Assembly (NCBI RefSeq): GCF_004801285.1
Contig: NZ_SSNY01000011.1
Location: forward strand, 124,001 to 188,000
From: Ollibium composti
GTDB taxonomy: Bacteria; Pseudomonadota; Alphaproteobacteria; Rhizobiales; Rhizobiaceae
Direction: 5' to 3'
DNA: 64,000 bases
This document shows, one piece after another, positions 37,392 through 46,096 of the stretch. Positions within the stretch are counted from its first letter, which is position 1. Every line of letters starts with the position of its first letter. Below the pieces are notes generated by a model. The model was not told where the DNA came from, did not search any database, and was given only the letters and a program-made list of their open reading frames with translations. Made by a program: the position numbers and the translations under genes.

Positions 37392-37479
37392 TCCGGCTTC
37401 TCCTCAATTGAGGTTGAGCATTGTTCCAGAGATTGCGAGTGAACCACGTGAAGGGAGGCGCGTCCCGATCTGGTCGAAT

Positions 37480-38373
37480 CTACGCTAAATTCAGAAGATT
37501 ACGCGCCAAGAGTGGTTTTAGGAGAGGATTGGGGAATCTTCTCTCCATCGTAACGGCGAAAAAGGTTTCGGATATGCCCGGCAACCTGTCCGCCTCGACC
37601 AGAACACCAGATTCCAGTTCGTCCTTCACGACGATCGGTGGCAGCACGGCAAGCCCGATATCTTCGCGCGCCAATAGCCGCATCATCGCCATATCTTCTA
37701 CCTCTGCCACGATTTGCGGACGGATGCCCAGACGATCTACAAGCGCATCAAAGCCGATCTTCACGCTGCTATCCGTCGTCGGCAGGATGATCGGATTTGA
37801 GCTTAGTCTCTCGGCTAAGTCGTCTTTCCTAATTTTGCCAAGTCGAGCTCTTGTTCCTATCAAGCTCACAGGCTGTTCAGCAAGGCGATGAGCGACAAAG
37901 CGTGTTAATTGATCGCGTTCCGGTGTCTGGTTAACAAGCACAACATCAAGGCTTAGCGCTTCAAGCGATTGAAAAAGCTCGCTGCTGCTGCCCGATCGCA
38001 AAACAAGTTCAATATCGTTACGTCCAAGTAAAGGTTTCAAAAACGCCATTTGAAAATTGCGAGAAAGCGTAGCCAGCGCACCAACCCTGAGAACGCGCCG
38101 TATCTCGCCTGTGTTGCGCAAGGTACCGATCAATTCTTCGCCCGCAGCGAAAATCGCATCGGCATGGTCCAGCGCGATCCGTCCAGCTTCTGTCAGATGA
38201 AGCTGTCGACCGCGCCGCTCGAACAAAGCATGGCCTAATCGCGCTTCGAGTTTGCGAATTTGCACCGACAATGCGGATTGCGTCAGGTTCAATCGCTTCG
38301 CCGCGCGTGTGAGATTCCCGTCATGTGCGACTGCCCAAAAGTACCGCAGATGGTTGTAATTGAACGTGCTCAT
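37480..38373 (-). CDS. LysR-family regulator (intact partner of the dab loci)
   Basis: 297 residues. The helix-turn-helix domain reads NYNHLRYFWAVAHDGNLTR, then LNLTQSALSVQIRKLEARLG; a full effector-binding domain follows (VLRVGALATLSRNFQMAFL, IILPTTDSSVKIGFDAL, EDIGLAVLPPIVVKDEL). It is the undamaged counterpart of the LysR remnant at 22692-22952 and is divergent from a broken dabB copy. Related LysR genes lie beside dab operons, so control of CO2-dependent dabBA expression is likely, possibly acting in trans on the intact operon at 23 kb. Confidence 0.9.
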   Translation of the reverse strand: MSTFNYNHLRYFWAVAHDGNLTRAAKRLNLTQSALSVQIRKLEARLGHALFERRGRQLHLTEAGRIALDHADAIFAAGEELIGTLRNTGEIRRVLRVGALATLSRNFQMAFLKPLLGRNDIELVLRSGSSSELFQSLEALSLDVVLVNQTPERDQLTRFVAHRLAEQPVSLIGTRARLGKIRKDDLAERLSSNPIILPTTDSSVKIGFDALVDRLGIRPQIVAEVEDMAMMRLLAREDIGLAVLPPIVVKDELESGVLVEADRLPGISETFFAVTMERRFPNPLLKPLLARNLLNLA

Positions 38374-38378
38374 GACGT

Positions 38379-38416
38379 TCGATTATAGCGAACGATATCC
38401 CTCAAACAATGCATTT
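38379..38416. promoter_or_regulatory. Conserved LysR operator/promoter region of the second dab locus
   Basis: TATAGCGAACGATAT and AAACAATGCATTTT mirror the sequence upstream of the intact dabB (22958-22995). It lies directly upstream of the LysR start, between divergent genes, as expected for an autoregulated LysR site. Confidence 0.5.
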
Positions 38417-38475
38417 TATTCGCCGCATTGCGGCTGATACCCCATTCGTGATGACAACCTGCATTGGGGATTTCC

Positions 38476-39138
38476 TTGCCATATTATCTGCTTCCGCTCA
38501 TTGCGCCGCTGACTCTTGTCGTTTCCACGATCGTCTCCTTCTCTTCGCCAGGACACCGCTCTCGACTAGCCCTCGGCCTCCCCGAGATTGCTGCGCTTCT
38601 GGCGTTAGCGTCCGCATTTGGCTCGCTCGGTATTCTTATCCTTCGCGGTCCAGGCGAAAACCCGCTCATCGGGATGGCCGGGATCGGCTTGTCAATGCGC
38701 CTTGACGCCGTCAGCGCCTCAATGCTGCTGCTCGTCGCGTTCGTCGGCTGGATCGTTGTGCGCTATGCACGGACCTATCTCGATGGTGAAGCGCGCGCGA
38801 GCGCGTTCGCAGGCTGAGTGTGCGCCACTCTTGCCGCCGTGCTGGTGCTCGTTCAGGCGGGCAATCTTGCCCAGCTTGTGTCGGGTTGGATCGCGACTAG
38901 TCTCTGCCTGCACAGGTCGTTGCTCTTCTATCCAGATCGGGTGGCCGCGCGGCGCGCCGCGCGCAAGATGCTCATTTTTACCCGGCTAGGGGCGGTGAGC
39001 CTGACGGCGGCGCAGTCTTCCGAAGCAGAAACCATCGCCGTCGTGCTTGAGACCCTGCGCGCCGAAACCTCCGAACGTCGCGGCCGTCTCGGCGACAATC
39101 GCTCGCTCGAGCAGCAGAAACGGGAGGGCTATTTTTGA
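38476..39138 (+). pseudogene. Broken second copy of dabB
   Basis: TTG 38476 (PYYLLPLIAPL) opens a close match to the N-terminal third of the intact DabB: IGMAGIGLSMRLDAVSASML and [17 protein letters not shown]. Codon 114 is TGA (38815-38817) where DabB has Trp, a single-base change. Homology continues in the same frame (LAAVLVLVQAGNLAQLV, LLFYPDRVAARRAARK) to about 39003, then gives way to an unrelated 40-residue tail (AETIAVVLETLRAETSERR) that ends at 39138. The channel core and all of dabA are missing. Nonsense mutation plus deletion explain this. Confidence 0.85.
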
Positions 39139-40034
39139 GCAATGACGGTCATTCGCAAGCCACGGCTGGGTGTCCGCTGTCCGGTCCTTATGCCGGCCTG
39201 CGCGCCGTGCTGGCCACCATGCATGGCAAAGAGGCGGCAATCGTGCCGGCTTTCCAGGAGCAACTAGAACTTACTGTTGAGATCCCGTCTGCGATTGACA
39301 CCGACACGCTAGGCACCTTCACAGGCGAGATCGCGCGAGCCGGCACCATTCGAGAGGCGGCCATCGCCAAGGCGCGGCTTGGGATGGCGGCGACGGGTCT
39401 GTCGATCGGCATCGCCAGCGAAGGCAGCTACGGTCCGCATCCGCATGTGCCGTTCATCCCCGGCGGGGTCGAGTTGATGGTTCTCCTGGACGACGAGCGC
39501 GGCATCGTCGTCAGCGAGCATCTGATCGATGATGCTCCGGTCTACGAGCATGCCATCGCGGCCGAGATCGGCGATCTCGGGGCATTTCTCGACCATATCC
39601 GGTTTCCCGATCACGCCGTGATCGTACGGCCTAATGAACCCGACGATCGCGGCGCTCTCATTCACAAAGGGCTGCGCACAGCTGAAGCGCTTGAAAGCGC
39701 ACTCGCAACTTCGGCCCCGCGATCACGCGACAGGCGCGCGCTCGTTCAGACAGATATGCGCGCCCACATGAATCCGACGCGTATGGCGAGCATTGCCCGC
39801 CTGGCACGTGCGCTTTGCGATCGGCTGGCGACCCTCTGTCCGGCCTGCAGCGCCCCGGGTTACGGGCAAATCGACGTGGAGACGGGGCTTCCCTGTGCTT
39901 GGTGCGGCGCCCCGAGCATCATGGTTCGTCAACAGATCTTCGGTTGCGCCGCTTGCGAGTTTCACGAGGGGCGTCCCCGCTCCGACGGGCGCACCCATGC
40001 CGATCCTGGCCATTGCCCCGAGTGTAACCCGTGA
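39135..40034 (+). CDS. DUF6671 family protein
   Basis: 299 residues with an N-terminal domain of unknown function (GLRAVLATMHGKEAAIVPAF, DTDTLGTFTGEIARAG, SEGSYGPHPHVPFIPGG, VQTDMRAHMNPTRMASI) and a C-terminal zinc-ribbon-like part with four Cys pairs (CPACSAPGYG, CAWCGAPS, CAACEF, CPECNP). This is the DUF6671 pattern; its function is unknown. The TTG start at 39135 overlaps the stop of the truncated dabB frame. DUF6671 genes occur next to dab loci or carbon-fixation regions in some bacteria, which I cannot verify here. Confidence 0.75.
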   Translation: MSNDGHSQATAGCPLSGPYAGLRAVLATMHGKEAAIVPAFQEQLELTVEIPSAIDTDTLGTFTGEIARAGTIREAAIAKARLGMAATGLSIGIASEGSYGPHPHVPFIPGGVELMVLLDDERGIVVSEHLIDDAPVYEHAIAAEIGDLGAFLDHIRFPDHAVIVRPNEPDDRGALIHKGLRTAEALESALATSAPRSRDRRALVQTDMRAHMNPTRMASIARLARALCDRLATLCPACSAPGYGQIDVETGLPCAWCGAPSIMVRQQIFGCAACEFHEGRPRSDGRTHADPGHCPECNP

Positions 40035-40133
40035 TCGGCGCGACCGACCAAGAGCCGATCGCAAACCGGCTGTTGGAGCCGTGGAAGATGCTTGCCCGCG
40101 CGGGGAGTAAATTCGATATTTTGGTATGACGAC

Positions 40134-40205
40134 AGCTTGAAGGAAACTGATGCTCGAATTGCTTGGGTTCTGGCGCATCCGAGCATGAGCTTGTGGCTTA
40201 AATCC
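40134..40205 (+). pseudogene. Remnant of the small dabA-linked gene
   Basis: About 24 codons, SLKETDARIAWVLAHPSM then SLWLKS, match residues 10-30 of the small protein at 27147-27368 (ETSKQIDWLMSRSNV then STWLKS). The match stops where the lipocalin remnant on the other strand begins, marking a deletion junction near 40200. Confidence 0.5.
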
Positions 40206-40347
40206 ACATCGGCCTTCGAGCAATCTCCAACCATGTGCCGCTATAGTGGCTTGACGGGACCTTTGCGATATTTGGCTCGGCTGCGAGCGCTACAGTTACG
40301 AGCATGCCGAAGATCGAAATGATGAACATCCCCAAACGCATTTTCAT
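40198..40347 (-). pseudogene. Truncated lipocalin (signal peptide and first strand)
   Basis: The minus-strand frame from ATG 40347 gives a Sec signal peptide (MKMRLGMFIISIFGMLV, cleaved near ALAAEP) and then VPSSHYSGTWLEIARRPM, the GxW motif region of bacterial lipocalins. It stops at TAA after 49 residues, where the family needs about 170. The break coincides with the remnant of the small dab-linked gene. Confidence 0.5.
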
Positions 40348-40578
40348 TGTAGCCTCTGGTTCTATGGCTCTTGATATATGCAATACGTTCCGTATCTGCC
40401 TTTTGGATTGTTCAGCGCTAGGCCAATTTGGCGAGAGTGAATTTCGTTCGTCGGGGACGCGCTGATCTCTCGGTCAGTGTGGCCTGCTGCCGGTACGCGG
40501 ACCCCCGCTATAAACCGATCTGAAGGTCAGCGGTTTTATGTTTCGGAATTCTCAATGCGGAAAGGCAATCAGCGAACT

Positions 40579-40962
40579 TCATTCTCCACCTGCAGGGGTC
40601 CAATTGACCTCCCGGCAGATCAGTCCTCCGAGAATACATCCGCGCGTCGTTAAACCTTTCGCGCTAGGGATGACGGTGATGCGATACGTCTTCTTTCGCT
40701 TCGAATCGTATGCGGTGCCCTTTAATTGACTATCGGATGTCCGTTCGAGCGACATGATGAGGCGGTCGCCGACTTCCTCGCCCTTGCTCGTGTCCTTGAT
40801 CCACAGATTGGTGGCGCAGAGCTTCGAGCCACACGGAGCTATCCTGACGCGGGCATTGCCGTCGTCACGCAACCACACCCCATCAGGACTACGCTCCTGG
40901 GCGACCAGTGCGGTACAGCCAACAATCGAAAACACGCAGAATAATGCGGCACGCAATATCAC
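40579..40962 (-). CDS. DUF2147 domain-containing exported protein
   Basis: 127 residues with a signal peptide (MILRAALFCVFSIVGC, cleavage near LVAQE). The DUF2147 pattern is PDGVWLRDDGNARVRIAPCG, LCATNLWIKD, GTAYDSKRKKTYRITV and a C-terminal GLICREVNWTPA with paired Cys. Probably periplasmic, function unknown. It stands alone on the minus strand. Confidence 0.82.
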   Translation of the reverse strand: MILRAALFCVFSIVGCTALVAQERSPDGVWLRDDGNARVRIAPCGSKLCATNLWIKDTSKGEEVGDRLIMSLERTSDSQLKGTAYDSKRKKTYRITVIPSAKGLTTRGCILGGLICREVNWTPAGGE

Positions 40963-41148
40963 GGCATAAGCTCCCGAAGATTCGCACCTCTGTCCAAGTG
41001 AATACGCAGGCGTTCGCTGCTCGGATCACATGCCGTCATGCGGGCTCCTGGTCGCGGGCAGAGATTGCCGTAACGAACGGAGTCAAGTGGTCCAATTATG
41101 CCGTGACTGCGTAGAAATTGGCACTTTAGAGCAGAGAAAGGTCAGGAC

Positions 41149-41559
41149 TTGAAAACTTATGGCATTGCCTATGTCGCAACCGGTCTGGTTTTTCTCGCGA
41201 TCGACGCGATTTGGCTGACCGTCGCTGCACAACGGCTCTACCGTCCCTTGATGGGTGACATGTTGGTCGACGGTTTCAGGCTGGCGCCAGCGGTGCTCTT
41301 TTATCTCGTCTATATTGCCGGCATCGTCGTTTTCGCCATCTTACCAGCCTTGGCCAGCGACCGCTGGACGACAGCCACATCGTTCGGCGCGTTCCTTGGC
41401 CTGTTCGCTTATGCCACTTACGACCTGACCAACCAGGCGACACTCAAGAATTGGCCGGTCATGGTGACTGTCGCTGATCTCTGCTGGGGAACGTTCCTGA
41501 CCGCGGTTGCGGCGACGGCCGGATTCTTAATCACGCGCGCCTTCACGTCCGCGTCTTGA
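41149..41559 (+). CDS. DUF2177 family membrane protein
   Basis: 136 residues with four membrane helices. The DUF2177 pattern is FLAIDAIWLTVAAQRLYRP, LAPAVLFYLVYIAGIV, GLFAYATYDLTNQATLKNW and DLCWGTFLTAVAATAGF. It starts at a TTG (41149) with AGGTCAGGA upstream. In alphaproteobacteria this family often belongs to RpoE-ChrR clusters with CFA-synthase-like and DUF1295 genes, and it does so here. It overlaps the convergent 41543 gene by 17 bp. Confidence 0.85.
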   Translation: MKTYGIAYVATGLVFLAIDAIWLTVAAQRLYRPLMGDMLVDGFRLAPAVLFYLVYIAGIVVFAILPALASDRWTTATSFGAFLGLFAYATYDLTNQATLKNWPVMVTVADLCWGTFLTAVAATAGFLITRAFTSAS

Positions 41560-42118
41560 ACCGGCTCATCAGACCTGAGGCGATAAGCCCGACGAAGACT
41601 GTGAGCGTCCCAGCGCTCATGGCGTTCAGCCGGAAAAATGCCTGATACTCGGAAACAGTAAAACTGTGCGCCGGAGCACCATACTTCCCGCTCAGACCCA
41701 GATTAATAAGCAAAGCTGTGCCAATCAAAAGGAAGGCGATCATCCGCTCCGAAGGTCGGAAAAACGTCGCGGCAATCAGAGCGCATGGGATCAGGAAAAT
41801 CTCGACGCCCGACGCGGGACCAAATACTTTCGCGCTCAAAATCGTGTTGGCCATGCCGGCCACGGGTAGGAGCGCTCGGCCAATCTTGGAATATCGCCGA
41901 GCCACGGCCGGCACGGCCAGGAAAAACGGCGTCGAGATGAACGTGAAGAACGTCGGCCAGATCTGGTCGCTGACGGCCCAATAGACATAGAGCGGATAAA
42001 ACGGCTGATTGGATGCGACCACCAGGGCAATCAGGTTGCAGGCCGCGACCATGGGATCGTCATGGGCTGCGTAAGCCGCAATTCGATCCCAAATGTGATG
42101 AGCAGATATCATACACAC
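41543..42118 (-). CDS. Hypothetical six-helix membrane protein
   Basis: 191 residues with about six hydrophobic helices (ACNLIALVVASNQPFYPLY, TPFFLAVPAVARRY, VEIFLIPCALIAATFF, MIAFLLIGTALLINLG, LTVFVGLIASGLM). No family recognised. It begins 10 bp after the CFA-like methyltransferase stop, so it is the last gene of the hydrolase-DUF1295-methyltransferase operon. A role in membrane-lipid modification is inferred from position only. Confidence 0.6.
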   Translation of the reverse strand: MCMISAHHIWDRIAAYAAHDDPMVAACNLIALVVASNQPFYPLYVYWAVSDQIWPTFFTFISTPFFLAVPAVARRYSKIGRALLPVAGMANTILSAKVFGPASGVEIFLIPCALIAATFFRPSERMIAFLLIGTALLINLGLSGKYGAPAHSFTVSEYQAFFRLNAMSAGTLTVFVGLIASGLMSRFKTRT

Positions 42119-42128
42119 TCACTCCGCA

Positions 42129-43157
42129 TCAGACCGGGCGCAAGAGGTAGTGACTTACGCCCCATTCGGCGCCGCCGGCGTGCCCGAACAGCCCAGCCGT
42201 CGCCAGATAGAAGAGACGCCAGCGCTGGCACCAAAGCGCAGCGTCGGTGCCGTAAACCTCATCCAAGATGCGATCGATCCGCTCGCTGTTTTCATCGAAG
42301 CGCGCCAGCCAGTCCACCGCAGTCTTCTGGTAATGGAGCCCACTCCAACGCCAGTCCTGTTCAACCGTAAAGCAGTCTGGAAAATGTCTGAGCAAGCCGT
42401 GGCTCGGCATGATGCCGCCGGTGAAAAAATGCTGGGCGATCCAGTCTGCCTCGTTCTTGTGATCGAACCGATAGGGACTGTGCTTGTGGCTAAAGACGTG
42501 GATGAACAGGCGCCCGGTTTCCGGCCGGAGCCATTCCCTGATCCGTTCGAGCAGACCTCTCCAGTTCGACATATGCTCGAACATCTCGACCGAGACGATC
42601 CTGTCGTATGTCCCTTCCGCCATGAAGCTGTTCATGTCTGCGGTGATGACGCGGACATTGGCGAGACCGCGTTCGGCCGCCCGTGCTTCGATATAGATGC
42701 GCTGAGGTATGGAGTTCGAGACAGCGGTGATGGTCGAATGTGGGAACCGCTCCGCCATGAAAAGCGTCAGCGAGCCCCAACCACAGCCGAGTTCCAGGAT
42801 CGATTGCCGGTCGGTAAGATCGGCATGAGCGATCGTTTCTTCAAGCGCCAAACGCTCGGCATCGGCCAAAGTCTCTTCACCCGTCGGATAAAGGCAGCAG
42901 GAATACTTGCTGTGCGGCCCGAGCGTGAGGGCGAAGAACTCGGGTGGCAACTCGTAGTGTTGTTCGTTGGCGGCGTCGGCATGTTCGGCGATCGGATGTT
43001 CGGCCATGGCCCGCGCGAACTCTTCTTCCTCCTGGCTGGAGGCTGCGGCAAGTTTCCGTCTCGTGCGCCCGACCAGGAACTCGATGCCCATCCGCGTCAA
43101 TGGGTCGGGAAGCGGAGCGCGTTCGGCGGCGCGGATCGCCGAGGAAATCAGGCTCAT
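42129..43157 (-). CDS. CFA-synthase-family SAM-dependent methyltransferase 1
   Basis: 342 residues. The family pattern is YELPPEFFALTLGPHSKYSC, SAM motif ILELGCGWGSLTLFMAERFP, DRIVSVEMFEHMSNWRGLL and FFTGGIMPSHGLLRHFP. It belongs to the branch of short cyclopropane-synthase-like methylases found with rpoE-chrR and DUF1295 genes; methylation of unsaturated phospholipid acyl chains is the likely reaction. ATG 43157 overlaps the DUF1295 stop. This family member is distinct from the 48482 gene. Confidence 0.88.
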   Translation of the reverse strand: MSLISSAIRAAERAPLPDPLTRMGIEFLVGRTRRKLAAASSQEEEEFARAMAEHPIAEHADAANEQHYELPPEFFALTLGPHSKYSCCLYPTGEETLADAERLALEETIAHADLTDRQSILELGCGWGSLTLFMAERFPHSTITAVSNSIPQRIYIEARAAERGLANVRVITADMNSFMAEGTYDRIVSVEMFEHMSNWRGLLERIREWLRPETGRLFIHVFSHKHSPYRFDHKNEADWIAQHFFTGGIMPSHGLLRHFPDCFTVEQDWRWSGLHYQKTAVDWLARFDENSERIDRILDEVYGTDAALWCQRWRLFYLATAGLFGHAGGAEWGVSHYLLRPV

Positions 43158-43984
43158 CGAATGCCTCCATTGTTACGCGCATTGGCCCAGTGTTGCGGGC
43201 CGGGCCAGAATGCGTTGACGCGCTGCTGATAGTCGCGAAATGCCTTGCCCCGCGAGCGCAGCATGTGAGCTTCGAGCGGCGGAATGCCGGAGGCGTGGAC
43301 GAGCAGCCAGTACATCAGCAATGGTCCGGCGAGGGCCAGCCACCCCCAAGGATAGGCGCCCTTAAGGTCGATTGCGATAATGGCGTAGGCGAGCCAGCCC
43401 AACCATTCGAAGAAATAATTCGGGTGGCGTGAAATCCCCCAGAGCCCGACGTCGCAAACCTTGCCTTTGTTGGCTGGATTGGACCGAAATGCGGAAAGCT
43501 GACGGTCGGCGATCGTCTCGCCGGCGACCGCAACGATCAGCACGGCGAAACCGGTCCAGTCGGCGATGCCGAGGCCCGGCGCGGGATTATGAGCTGCGAG
43601 CATGATCGACAGGGCAAGCGCCAAGGCCGCTAACGCTTGGATCTGAAGAAACCAGAACAGGCGACGCTTGAACGAACCACCCCACTCCTCGCGCAGTTGC
43701 TTATAGCGTGGATCGTCGCCGCCACGGGCGGTGCGTATCGAGATGTGGAGGCCAAGCCGCAGGGACCAGAACAACGCCAGGATCGCCACAAACACCTGCC
43801 GCATCGAGATTTGCGACTCGGCGAGTGGTATCACGGCCGCTGCCGCGCCGAACGCGCCGGTGGCGAAAGACCAGATCGCGTCGATCCAGCCCGACCGGCC
43901 AGTACGAAGCGCAATAAGCCAAGCGCCGATCATCGTCGCGGAGAGGCAAACCGCGAGTGCAACAATGACGATCGGCGCGGTCAT
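43154..43984 (-). CDS. DUF1295 (steroid 5-alpha-reductase-like) membrane protein
   Basis: 276 residues with about six helices. Hallmarks are DAIWSFATGAFGAAAAV, KGKVCDVGLWGISRHPNYFF, YWLLVHASGIPPLEAHML and FRDYQQRVNAFWPGP. The C-terminal half resembles NADPH-dependent 5-alpha-reductases and isoprenylcysteine methyltransferases. It is coupled by overlaps to the hydrolase upstream and to the methyltransferase downstream. Reduction or modification of a lipid is probable; the substrate is unknown. Confidence 0.88.
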   Translation of the reverse strand: MTAPIVIVALAVCLSATMIGAWLIALRTGRSGWIDAIWSFATGAFGAAAAVIPLAESQISMRQVFVAILALFWSLRLGLHISIRTARGGDDPRYKQLREEWGGSFKRRLFWFLQIQALAALALALSIMLAAHNPAPGLGIADWTGFAVLIVAVAGETIADRQLSAFRSNPANKGKVCDVGLWGISRHPNYFFEWLGWLAYAIIAIDLKGAYPWGWLALAGPLLMYWLLVHASGIPPLEAHMLRSRGKAFRDYQQRVNAFWPGPQHWANARNNGGIR

Positions 43985-44838
43985 GCGCTCCTGCCCTGCG
44001 CCATCGGAAAAACGTGAAGCGCTTGTTGATCGGTATGTTTGAGCGCAAAACCCACGACATCGTTGAGAACCGGCGCCAGGAAGCGCAACGGACGCGCAAA
44101 CGCGCCGATCAGCGTGCGGTGGTTTACACGGTCGTAGAGCTTCGTTTCAGCCTCGCCGCCGACGCATCTTATGCGTTCGGTGAGCCGGATCGAGTTGCCG
44201 GGCTCGACGGTCCGATCATTCTTTCCTGTCGCCAAAAACGCCGGCGGAGCAAACGCATCCACGAAGTTGATCGGCTGTGTGCCGGCGAGGCGGTTTTCTG
44301 GTCCGAATATTTCTTTCAACGTCGAGCTATGAAGCGGGAGAAAGTCATAGGGACCTGCAAGGCCGATCATGGCGCGAAGGTCGACGCTTGCATCAAGACC
44401 AAGCCTAAGAAGCCATTTGCGATCGAAGGCCAGCATGGCGGCGATATGGGCGCCGGCGGAATGGCCCATGGCGATGACGGGTCGCGGATCGCCCCCAAAC
44501 TCCGCAATGTGATCAACCGTCCAGCGCATCGCCTCAGCCGCATCTTCGAGGAAGCCGGGGAAGCGAACTTCCGGAAAAACACGGTAGTCGGGAATCACGG
44601 TGGTGAAGCCGCGCTCGGCCAGGGCCTGTCCAACGAAGAGGTAGTCGCTTCGATCGCCATCCTCCCAGCCGCCGCCATAGAAAAAGACGATGACTGGCGA
44701 CGGTCCGTCCTTGGCGGCCGGATAGATGTCAAGGACATGGCGCGGGTGGCGTCCGTAACGGACAACGCTATAGGATCGCGTCGCACCGATCCTTGAAATC
44801 ACGTTCAACAAATCGACCGAAGACGGAAATGCTTTCAT
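43981..44838 (-). CDS. Alpha/beta hydrolase (esterase-lipase type)
   Basis: 285 residues. The oxyanion-hole motif is VIVFFYGGGWEDGDRSDY, the nucleophile elbow is VIAMGHSAGAHIAAML, an acid residue lies in FLATGKNDRTVEPGNS, and a likely catalytic His lies in YDRVNHRTLIG. This is the HSL/carboxylesterase-type arrangement. It starts 53 bp after chrR on the same strand and is translationally coupled to DUF1295 (ATGA), so it probably belongs to the rpoE-chrR transcript. Confidence 0.88.
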   Translation of the reverse strand: MKAFPSSVDLLNVISRIGATRSYSVVRYGRHPRHVLDIYPAAKDGPSPVIVFFYGGGWEDGDRSDYLFVGQALAERGFTTVIPDYRVFPEVRFPGFLEDAAEAMRWTVDHIAEFGGDPRPVIAMGHSAGAHIAAMLAFDRKWLLRLGLDASVDLRAMIGLAGPYDFLPLHSSTLKEIFGPENRLAGTQPINFVDAFAPPAFLATGKNDRTVEPGNSIRLTERIRCVGGEAETKLYDRVNHRTLIGAFARPLRFLAPVLNDVVGFALKHTDQQALHVFPMAQGRSA

Positions 44839-44891
44839 GTACCGGCCACCTCTCGCGCCGCTGTGCTGAACGCACTGCCCTCAGCCATCGA

Positions 44892-45542
44892 TCAGAAACC
44901 CACGATCGGACGCAGAAGGCGACCGAGCAATCCGTGAAGTCGCGTATCGCCTTCGAGCGCCGCAAGACACACGCAGTCCGATTCCTGCCCGACCACAGGT
45001 CGATGATCCACATCGTCGCCGGCCTCGTCGAGGTCCCCTGGAAAATATCGGCCACGCTCGTCGGCCAGCGATCCAGACAGAATTTGCATGAATTCGAGGC
45101 CGGTATGGCCATGAGCCGGCAGATGAAGCCCTGCCCTTCCTTTCAGCAGCATGACTTTTTCGTCAGGGCTACCGGGAATCTTAACCTTGCTCCATTTGAA
45201 GCCCGGCCCCAGCCATTTCCACGGTCCTACCTCGCAGTCCTGCATCGCCCGTGGGAGCTCGATTCCCAATTCCGGGTGCTTGTTCACGGACCGCTCTTTG
45301 GTCTGCAATTGTTGGACAACCTGAAGACGCTCCATGGTGCGTCCGAACAAATCCGCTGCCAGCGGAACGGGTGGCATCTCATCCAGGATCGCGCCGCCAA
45401 CGGCCTCAAAGTGCGCCATACGGTTGCGGCAGACCGCACATCCTTCGAGATGGACGGAAACGACAAGCGCAGGACCTGAGCCCAATGCGCCGGCCGCCAT
45501 ACGCATCAGCGTTTCATCGCTGGGGTGATGGTTGATCGTCAT
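44892..45542 (-). CDS. chrR: ChrR, zinc-dependent anti-sigma factor
   Basis: 216 residues. The N-terminal zinc anti-sigma domain has His6, His31, Cys35 and Cys38 at exactly the positions known in Rhodobacter sphaeroides ChrR. The C-terminal cupin domain has His144, His146, Glu150 and His180, the same spacing as the ligands needed for the singlet-oxygen response in that protein. It holds RpoE inactive until singlet oxygen triggers release. ATG 45542 overlaps the rpoE stop (ATGA). Confidence 0.95.
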   Translation of the reverse strand: MTINHHPSDETLMRMAAGALGSGPALVVSVHLEGCAVCRNRMAHFEAVGGAILDEMPPVPLAADLFGRTMERLQVVQQLQTKERSVNKHPELGIELPRAMQDCEVGPWKWLGPGFKWSKVKIPGSPDEKVMLLKGRAGLHLPAHGHTGLEFMQILSGSLADERGRYFPGDLDEAGDDVDHRPVVGQESDCVCLAALEGDTRLHGLLGRLLRPIVGF

Positions 45543-46096
45543 ATATCGCTATCCAAAAGGGTTCGAAGCCGATTCAATGCGAGCCGCACACGGGATTTTA
45601 CGGTGCCGAGAGGAATGCCAAGCTCTCGTGCGATCTCCGCATGCGGCTTCTCGGCAAAGAACGAGAGCCGCACGATGGTTAACTGATCGATCGGCAGGCT
45701 TTCCAACGCCTTGCGCACCCCTTCCTCCCGTTGGGCAACGATGGCGATATCTTCACCCGAAGGGGGCATATCGGGTTCATCAGTCGGATCCAGAAGATTA
45801 TCGGCTGTTCGAGAGCTCGTGCGGCGCAGACGGTCGATCCTTTGATTGCGGGCAATCGTAAACACCCAAGTCGACGCGCCGGCTTTACCGGGATCGAAAT
45901 AGGACGCTTTTCGCCATACCGCTATCATGACCTCCTGGGCCACTTCCTCCGCAGCGGCATCTTCAAGGCCCGATCGCATGAGGAAGCTTTTGACGCGAGG
46001 AGCGAAATACCCGAAAAGTCGCGCGAAGGCATTCCGGTCCTGCGTCCGCGCAACCGCGTCAATCAGACCGATCAGTTCCTCGGGAGACGGCAGCAC
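45539..46096 (-). CDS. rpoE: RpoE-type ECF sigma factor (ECF11)
   Basis: Group 4 sigma factor of the ChrR-controlled type. Region 2 is AFARLFGYFAPRVKSFLMRSG, with AAEEVAQEVMIAVWRKAS following; region 4 is IDQLTIVRLSFFAEKPHAEIA and GIPLGTVKSRVRLALNRL. I place the start at GTG 46096 (185 residues): a good GAGGCGAGG lies 9 bases upstream, and the length fits the family. The ATG at 46192 gives 217 residues but lies only 7 bases from the -10 of the likely RpoE promoter, so it would be at or before the transcript 5' end. A leaderless start there remains possible. Confidence 0.93.
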   Translation of the reverse strand: MLPSPEELIGLIDAVARTQDRNAFARLFGYFAPRVKSFLMRSGLEDAAAEEVAQEVMIAVWRKASYFDPGKAGASTWVFTIARNQRIDRLRRTSSRTADNLLDPTDEPDMPPSGEDIAIVAQREEGVRKALESLPIDQLTIVRLSFFAEKPHAEIARELGIPLGTVKSRVRLALNRLRTLLDSDI

